64,000 nt of DNA. It comes from Streptomyces sp. 378. GTDB taxonomy: Bacteria; Actinomycetota; Actinomycetes; Streptomycetales; Streptomycetaceae. The DNA is taken from the NCBI RefSeq assembly GCF_030124145.1, contig NZ_JASKMS010000019.1:104943-168942 (forward strand), in the 5' to 3' direction. The first letter of the stretch is position 1. Each line of letters opens with the position of its first letter. The notes under the pieces are model-generated. The model ran no database searches. It was not told the origin of the DNA and saw only the letters and a list, made by a program, of their open reading frames with translations. Positions 59,020 to 64,000 of this stretch are shown piece by piece. The position numbers and the translations under genes are program-made.

Positions 59020-61869
59020 CTAGGCCGGCCGGAGCCACACCGTCGCCAGCGGTGGCAGGGTGAGACGGATGCTGGCCGGGCGGCCGTGCCAGGGCTGGGG
59101 TTCCGGTTTGACCGGGTCGGGGTTGGTGACGTCGCTGCCGCCGTAGCGGGCCGCGTCGGTGTTGACGGCCTCGTGCCAGGCGGGGACGTCCTCCGGGACG
59201 CCCAGGCGGTAGTCCTGGCGGGTGACCGGCGCGAAGTTGGACACCGCCAGCACCGGGGCGCCCTCCTGGTCCAGCCGCAGGAACGCGACGACATTGTCGT
59301 CGGCGGCGTCCCCGACGATCCACTCGAAACCGGCCGGATCCGTGTCCAGGCGCCACAGCGCCGGGGTCGCCCGGTAGACGGTGTTCAGGTCGCGCACCAG
59401 GTCCCGCACGCCCCGGTGGTCGGGCTCGGCCCCGTAGCCCGGATCCAGCAGCCACCAGTCGGGGCCGTGCGCCTCGGACCACTCGGCACCCTGCGCGAAC
59501 TCCTGCCCCATGAACAGCAGTTGCTTGCCCGGGTGGGCCCACATGAAGCCCAGGTAGGAGCGCACCCCGGCGCGCTGCTGCCACCAGTCACCGGGCATCT
59601 TCGACACCAGGGAGCCCTTGCCGTGCACGACCTCGTCGTGGGAGATCGGCAGGACGTAGTTCTCGCTGTAGGCGTAGACCATCGAGAAGGTCAGCTCACC
59701 GTGGTGGTACTTGCGGTACACCGGCTCGTGGCTCATGTACTGGAGCGAGTCGTGCATCCAGCCCATGTTCCACTTCAGCCCGAACCCGAGTCCGCCGAAG
59801 CCGCTGGGGCCCTGGTGGTGGGTGGCCCGGGTGACGCCGTCCCAGGCGGTGGACTCCTCGGCGATCGTGACCACGCCGGGCACCCTGCGGTACACCGTCG
59901 CGTTCATCTCCTGCAGGAACGCCACCGCGTCCAGGTTCTCCCGGCCACCGTGCTCGTTGGGCGTCCACTGGCCGGGCTCGCGCGAGTAGTCCAGGTAGAG
60001 CATCGAGGCCACCGCGTCCACCCGCAGGCCGTCGATGTGGAACTCCTCGCACCAGTAGACGGCGTTCGCGACGAGGAAGTTGCGCACCTCGTTGCGCCCG
60101 AAGTCGAACTCCAGCGTGCCCCAGTCGGGGTGCGCCGCCCGCAGCGGATCCGCGTGCTCGTACAGCGGTCGGCCGTCGAACTCGGCCAGCGCCCAGTCGT
60201 CCCTCGGGAAGTGCGCCGGCACCCAGTCCATGAGGACGCCGATGCCGGCCTGGTGCAGCTTGTCGACCAGGAACCGGAAGTCGTCCGGCGTGCCCAGCCG
60301 GGCCGTCGGCGCGTAGAAGCCGGTCACCTGGTAGCCCCAGGAGCCGCCGAACGGATGCTCCGCGACCGGCATCAGTTCCACATGCGTGAAGCCCAGGTTC
60401 TTCACGTACCCGGGGAGCTGCTCGGCCAGCTGACGATACGTCAGGCCGGGCCGCCAGGAGGGCAGATGGATCTCGTACACCGAGAACGGTGCCTCGTGCG
60501 CAGGGGCCTCGGCGCGCTGGGCCAGCCACTCGGCGTCGCCCCACTCGTACTGCGAGGACGTGATGACCGACGAGGTCGCGGGCGGCACCTCCGTGTGGCG
60601 GGCCATCGGGTCGGCGCGCATCGTCCTCGAACCGTCGGGCCGGGTGATCTCGAACTTGTACAGCTCGCCCTCGCCGACGTCCGGCAGGAACAGCTCCCAC
60701 ACTCCGGACGAACCCAGCGAGCGCATGACGTGGCCGGTGCCGTCCCAGAAGTTGAACGTGCCGGCCACGCGCACACCGCTCGCGTTCGGCGCCCACACCG
60801 CGAACCGGGTGCCGGTCACACCCTCGTGGGTCATCGGGTGCGCGCCCAGCGCCGTCCACAGCTCCTCGTGCCGGCCCTCACCGATCAGGTGCAGATCGAG
60901 GTCGCCCAGCGTGGGCAGGAAGCGGTAGGCGTCCTCGGTCTCCAGCACCGTCCCCTCGTACTCCACCACCAGCCGGTACGCGGGGACCTCGCGCAGCGGC
61001 AGCAGGCCGGAGAAGAACCCCTCGCCGTCGGGGTGCAGTTCGGCGCGGAGCTCCCCGGCGACGACGGTCACCGACAGGGCGTAGGGCCGGAACGCCCGGA
61101 AGGCGATACCGCCGGGCACCGGGTGCGCGCCGAGCACGGAGTGCGGGTCGTGGTGCGTACCGTCGAGCAGCCGCTGACGGTCCACCGCGTCGACGGCGGG
61201 CGAGACGGCGACCTCCATCTCCGGGGGGACCACCTGGGCCGGGGCGGCCTTCTCCGCGGCGGCCGCCCCGATGGGAGCCTTGCCCGCGGGCGCCTTCTTC
61301 GCGGGGGCCTTGGCGGTGGTGGCCTTCTGGACGGCCGTCTTCTTGGTGGTCCCCTTCTTGGCCGTCGCCTTCGGCGTGGCCGCCTTGGCGGCCGGTGCCT
61401 TCGCGGCAGGGGACTTCGTGGCCGTGGCCTTCGTCGCGGTGGCCTTCGTCGCGGTGGCCTTCTTCGTGACGGCCTTCTTGGCGGCGGTCTCGGCGGGCGC
61501 CGTCTTCTCGGCCGACGCCTTCTTCGCGGCCGTCTTCGCCGGCGTCGCCTTCTTCACCGCCGCTTTCACGGGCGGCGCCGCCTTCTCGGGAGCCGCCTTC
61601 CCGGCCACCGCTTTCTTCGCCGTCGTCTTCGCCGTCGTCTTCGTCGGCGCCGCCTTCTTGGCCGTGGCCTTCACCGCAGGTGACTGCGCGGCGGGCGTCT
61701 TCTTGACGGCGGCCTTCTTCGCGGCGGCCGTCTTCTTCGCCGCTGCCTGTTTCGGCACCGCCGTCTTCTTCGTGGCGCTCTTCTTCTGCGCGGCCGTGGG
61801 CTGCTCGGGGATCTTCTCCCCGGCGGTGCCCTTGGGATGCGAACCGCTGGACTCAGGACGGGGGGTCAC
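59020..61869 (-). CDS. glgB: 1,4-alpha-glucan branching enzyme with Lys/Ala-rich N-terminal extension
   Basis: GlgB moves alpha-1,4 glucan segments to alpha-1,6 branch points. Residues about 20-205 are a Lys/Ala/Thr-rich, histone-H1-like tail (AAKKT, TKATATKA repeats). The enzyme proper (about 220-949) has the N-terminal beta modules and a GH13 barrel with DWVPAHFP, GLRVDAVASM (nucleophile Asp), VVTIAEESTAWD (acid/base Glu) and ISHDEVVHGKGSL. At 949 residues it is about 200 longer than usual. It is downstream of mak and treS, so it acts in the maltose-1-phosphate (GlgE) route or in glycogen synthesis. Confidence 0.94.
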   Translation of the reverse strand: MTPRPESSGSHPKGTAGEKIPEQPTAAQKKSATKKTAVPKQAAAKKTAAAKKAAVKKTPAAQSPAVKATAKKAAPTKTTAKTTAKKAVAGKAAPEKAAPPVKAAVKKATPAKTAAKKASAEKTAPAETAAKKAVTKKATATKATATKATATKSPAAKAPAAKAATPKATAKKGTTKKTAVQKATTAKAPAKKAPAGKAPIGAAAAEKAAPAQVVPPEMEVAVSPAVDAVDRQRLLDGTHHDPHSVLGAHPVPGGIAFRAFRPYALSVTVVAGELRAELHPDGEGFFSGLLPLREVPAYRLVVEYEGTVLETEDAYRFLPTLGDLDLHLIGEGRHEELWTALGAHPMTHEGVTGTRFAVWAPNASGVRVAGTFNFWDGTGHVMRSLGSSGVWELFLPDVGEGELYKFEITRPDGSRTMRADPMARHTEVPPATSSVITSSQYEWGDAEWLAQRAEAPAHEAPFSVYEIHLPSWRPGLTYRQLAEQLPGYVKNLGFTHVELMPVAEHPFGGSWGYQVTGFYAPTARLGTPDDFRFLVDKLHQAGIGVLMDWVPAHFPRDDWALAEFDGRPLYEHADPLRAAHPDWGTLEFDFGRNEVRNFLVANAVYWCEEFHIDGLRVDAVASMLYLDYSREPGQWTPNEHGGRENLDAVAFLQEMNATVYRRVPGVVTIAEESTAWDGVTRATHHQGPSGFGGLGFGLKWNMGWMHDSLQYMSHEPVYRKYHHGELTFSMVYAYSENYVLPISHDEVVHGKGSLVSKMPGDWWQQRAGVRSYLGFMWAHPGKQLLFMGQEFAQGAEWSEAHGPDWWLLDPGYGAEPDHRGVRDLVRDLNTVYRATPALWRLDTDPAGFEWIVGDAADDNVVAFLRLDQEGAPVLAVSNFAPVTRQDYRLGVPEDVPAWHEAVNTDAARYGGSDVTNPDPVKPEPQPWHGRPASIRLTLPPLATVWLRPA

Positions 61870-61897
61870 GGGCGGAGCCTCCAGGACGAGGGGTCGG

Positions 61898-63340
61898 TCA
61901 GGTCAGGTGGCCGGACGAGGCGATCCGGTCTATGGCGGCCAGGGGCACCGGCAGCCAGTCGGGGCGGTGCCGGGCCTCGTACACCACCTCGTAGATCGCC
62001 TTGTCCGTCTCGTAGGCCCGCAGCAGCACCGGGTCGGTGCGCGGGTCGAGGCCGGAGGCCTCCGCGTAACCGGAGCAGTACGCGGAACGGCAGGTCTCGG
62101 CCCAGTCCGGCTGGGGAGGGTCGGCCGAGCGGGCCGCGTAGTCGAAGGACCGCAGCATGCCGGCGACGTCCCGCACCGCCGGCTGCGGCATGCGCCGCTC
62201 GGCGAGCGGCCGGGCCGGCTCTCCCTCGAAGTCGATCAGCCACCACTCGCCGGACGGCGAGCGCAGGCACTGCCCGAGGTGCAGATCGCCGTGCACCCGC
62301 TGCGCGGTCCAGGTGCGGCCCTCGGCGGCGAGATCGCCCAGCGCCGTGAAGGCCGACCGCAGCCCACCGGCGTACGGCCGCAGCGCGGGCACCGCCTGGA
62401 CGGCCGCGTCCAGCCGCTCGATCATGCCGTCGACCATCGTCTGCAGCTGCATGTGACCGAGTGTGACGGTCGGCAGCGCCCGGGCCAGCGCGGTGTGCAC
62501 CTCGGCGGTCGCCCGCCCCAGGGCCCGCGCCTCGGCGCCGAAGTCCTCGCCTTTGGCCAGCTCGCGCAGGGCCAGCTCCCAGCCGTCGGAGGCGCCCTGC
62601 AGGAACGGCTGGAGCACCCCGAGGACGTACGGCTGGCCGACGGAGTCGCCCGGGCCCGCCGTGACGACCGGGTCCGCCGTGGGGGGAATGTCCGCGACCA
62701 TCCAGGCCGTCGGAGCGGGAACGCGGGGGCACCCCTCGCGGGCCAGCGCGAGCGGCAGCTCCAGATCGGGGTTGACCCCGGGCACGATCCGGCGCAACAG
62801 CTTCAGGATGAACGTATCTCCGTAGACGATCGACGAGTTGGACTGCTCGGCGGTCACCACCCGCGGCACCAGCCCGGAGCGGATGTCCTGCCCGGCGTCC
62901 CGGTCGAAGCGGAGCCTGCCGATACGGGCCCGGGTGCGCAGCGCCTCCAGGAGCAGCTCGGCCGGCCTGGTGTCGTGCAGGGCGTCGTAGACGGTCCGGC
63001 CGGCCAGCGGTCCCGTCGGCACATGTCCGATCAGCGCGGGCGCCAGCCGAGGCGGCAGCGCCTCGCGCACGCCTATCAGCAGCTGGTAGCAGTCACCGGG
63101 GTGACCGGGCGCACCGTGGGACGGCACCACGGGCTGGTGGGCGCGGACGAGCAGGTGGTACAGGCCCAGCTTGGACGCGGCCGGGAGGAGTTCGGTGGCC
63201 TCGACCAGGGTGAACCCGGTGACCGGTCGCCCCTTGCCCGCGAACCAGCGCTGCCGCGGCAGCCATTCCCGCAGCAGCGGATCCAGGGAGGCAAGAAGGC
63301 CGGGCGGGGTGGTGACGGTGCGTGTGACGGCTTCCGACAT
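61898..63340 (-). CDS. mak: Maltokinase (Mak/Pep2)
   Basis: Phosphorylates maltose with ATP to maltose 1-phosphate, the donor precursor for GlgE. The 480-residue protein has the aminoglycoside-phosphotransferase-like catalytic loop VHGDLHLGQ, the metal-binding DFEGEPARP and an N-terminal cap beginning LREWLPRQRWFAGKGR. The ATG at 63340 follows aaaggacg; the upstream open frame is Pro/Arg nonsense. It lies between treS and glgB on the same strand, as in other Streptomyces. Confidence 0.94.
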   Translation of the reverse strand: MSEAVTRTVTTPPGLLASLDPLLREWLPRQRWFAGKGRPVTGFTLVEATELLPAASKLGLYHLLVRAHQPVVPSHGAPGHPGDCYQLLIGVREALPPRLAPALIGHVPTGPLAGRTVYDALHDTRPAELLLEALRTRARIGRLRFDRDAGQDIRSGLVPRVVTAEQSNSSIVYGDTFILKLLRRIVPGVNPDLELPLALAREGCPRVPAPTAWMVADIPPTADPVVTAGPGDSVGQPYVLGVLQPFLQGASDGWELALRELAKGEDFGAEARALGRATAEVHTALARALPTVTLGHMQLQTMVDGMIERLDAAVQAVPALRPYAGGLRSAFTALGDLAAEGRTWTAQRVHGDLHLGQCLRSPSGEWWLIDFEGEPARPLAERRMPQPAVRDVAGMLRSFDYAARSADPPQPDWAETCRSAYCSGYAEASGLDPRTDPVLLRAYETDKAIYEVVYEARHRPDWLPVPLAAIDRIASSGHLT

Positions 63341-63452
63341 GGCGTCGCGTCCTTTCACCCATGTTTGGTGCGCCTCCGGCGCCTGCGGCCGGCCCCGGAC
63401 GGCGCCCCTCCGGCTCACGCGGGTGGGCGGGGTGTTACTGATGCGTGCCCCG

Positions 63453-63477
63453 GGCGGGGCGGAGGAAACGCCCCGCC
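63453..63477 (-). promoter_or_regulatory. Hairpin in the treS-mak gap
   Basis: A 9-bp GC-only stem (63453-63461 with 63469-63477) with a 7-base loop lies 54 bases after the treS stop, in the 190-base gap before mak. It may attenuate expression of mak and glgB relative to treS. Confidence 0.5.
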
Positions 63478-63531
63478 GCCGGGGTTTGCCGCCCGCCCCG
63501 CACATCAGGCCTCAACAGCCCTTTTCAGGCT

Positions 63532-64000
63532 TCACATGGTTTCCTTGCGAAGCCTGAACCAGTAGAACCCGTGGCCCCCGAGCGTCAGCAGGTACGGCAG
63601 CTCGCCGATCGCGGGGAAACGGACCCCGCCGAACAGCTCCACCGGGTGCCGCCCCTCGAAGGCGCTCAGGTCCAGCTCCGTGGGCTGTGCGAAACGGGAG
63701 AAATTGTTCACGCACAGCACCAGGTCGTCCTCGTACTCCCGCAGGAACGCCAGCACCGCCGGGTTCGTCGACGGCAGCTCGGTGTACGAGCCGAGTCCGA
63801 AAGCCGGGTTCTGCTTGCGGATCTCGATCATGCGGCGGGTCCAGTGCAGCAGCGACGACGGCGAGGCCATGGACGCCTCGACGCTCGTGACCTGGTAGCC
63901 GTAGACCGGATCCATGATCGTGGGCAGGAACAGCCGCCCCGGGTCGCAGGAGGAGAACCCGGCGTTGCGGTCCGGGGTCCACTGCATCGGCGTGCGCACC
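63532..64000 (-). CDS. treS: Trehalose synthase (maltose alpha-D-glucosyltransferase), C-terminal part
   Basis: TreS interconverts trehalose and maltose. Only the last 155 or so residues are inside the window; the gene continues past 64000. Visible are RTPMQWTPDRNAGFSSCDPG, the SLLHWTRRMIEIRKQNPAFG helix typical of GH13 TreS and the C-terminal beta domain with LCVNNFSRFAQP. Its maltose product feeds the maltokinase encoded downstream. Confidence 0.93.
   Translation of the reverse strand, partial: VRTPMQWTPDRNAGFSSCDPGRLFLPTIMDPVYGYQVTSVEASMASPSSLLHWTRRMIEIRKQNPAFGLGSYTELPSTNPAVLAFLREYEDDLVLCVNNFSRFAQPTELDLSAFEGRHPVELFGGVRFPAIGELPYLLTLGGHGFYWFRLRKETM

Noticed and set aside
59086..63565. Long open frames on the plus strand across glgB and mak
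   Set aside because: They are antisense to well-supported enzymes and give Arg/Val/Gly-rich or Ala/Phe/Val-rich nonsense without motifs.

Overview
The window looks like a piece of a Streptomyces chromosome. The DNA is very GC-rich with strongly G/C-ending codons, GTG and TTG starts are common, and several genes are Streptomyces hallmarks (the polarity coiled-coil proteins FilP and Scy, NucS, an isobutyryl-CoA mutase, the GlgE-pathway genes). From memory the gene order follows the SCO538x-SCO544x core region of S. coelicolor; I could not check this by alignment. The window ends inside treS.

Layout. 0-8.9 kb: a membrane protein, a PduO-type cobalamin adenosyltransferase, 3-hydroxybutyryl-CoA dehydrogenase, a STAS protein, a membrane-anchored P-loop/TPR protein, the mismatch endonuclease NucS, an SCO5389-family protein, a luciferase-like oxidoreductase and a small Cys/His protein. 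8.9-13.1 kb: two paralogous ABC ATPase/permease pairs. 13.2-18.3 kb: filP and scy. 18.5-21.3 kb: methylmalonyl-CoA epimerase, thiolase and the mutase chaperone MeaB. 21.6-24.9 kb: a PepSY protein divergent from an OmpR-type two-component system, then a MarR regulator. 25-31.5 kb: three AIM24 genes, two DUF3817 genes flanking a thiamine-binding-like gene and a MarR gene, icmA and a TetR gene. 31.7-36 kb: a thioredoxin/TPR protein and a DUF6230/DUF6114/secreted-protein cluster. 36.1-38.3 kb: a small accessory island of fragmentary ORFs ending in a decayed IS30-type element. 38.3-44.4 kb: pyk, ackA, pta and pfkA. 44.4-52 kb: an HTH regulator, a DcuSR/CitAB-type two-component system divergent from dctA, and a TetR gene divergent from an MFS exporter with three operator-like palindromes. 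52.4-58.9 kb: an aldo/keto reductase, an epimerase, Lrp, MerR and thioredoxin genes, a HelD/HelR-like RNA polymerase ATPase and two paralogous small membrane proteins. 59-64 kb: glgB, mak and partial treS.

Themes. A B12/acyl-CoA theme runs through the first half: cobalamin adenosyltransferase supplies the cofactor, MeaB loads and protects mutases, IcmA interconverts isobutyryl- and n-butyryl-CoA, and Mce, thiolase and 3-hydroxybutyryl-CoA dehydrogenase connect C3/C4 acyl-CoA pools. pyk, ackA, pta, pfkA and dctA form a central-carbon block. treS, mak and glgB belong to the trehalose-to-alpha-glucan (GlgE) route; glgE itself would lie outside the window.

No tRNA, rRNA, CRISPR array or biosynthetic cluster was seen. 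The least ordinary parts are the 36-38 kb island, the palindrome-rich intergenic region at 32.7-33.2 kb, the symmetrical element over the helD/helR promoter, the repeated half-sites in front of the 22.4 kb response regulator, and the histone-H1-like tail on GlgB.
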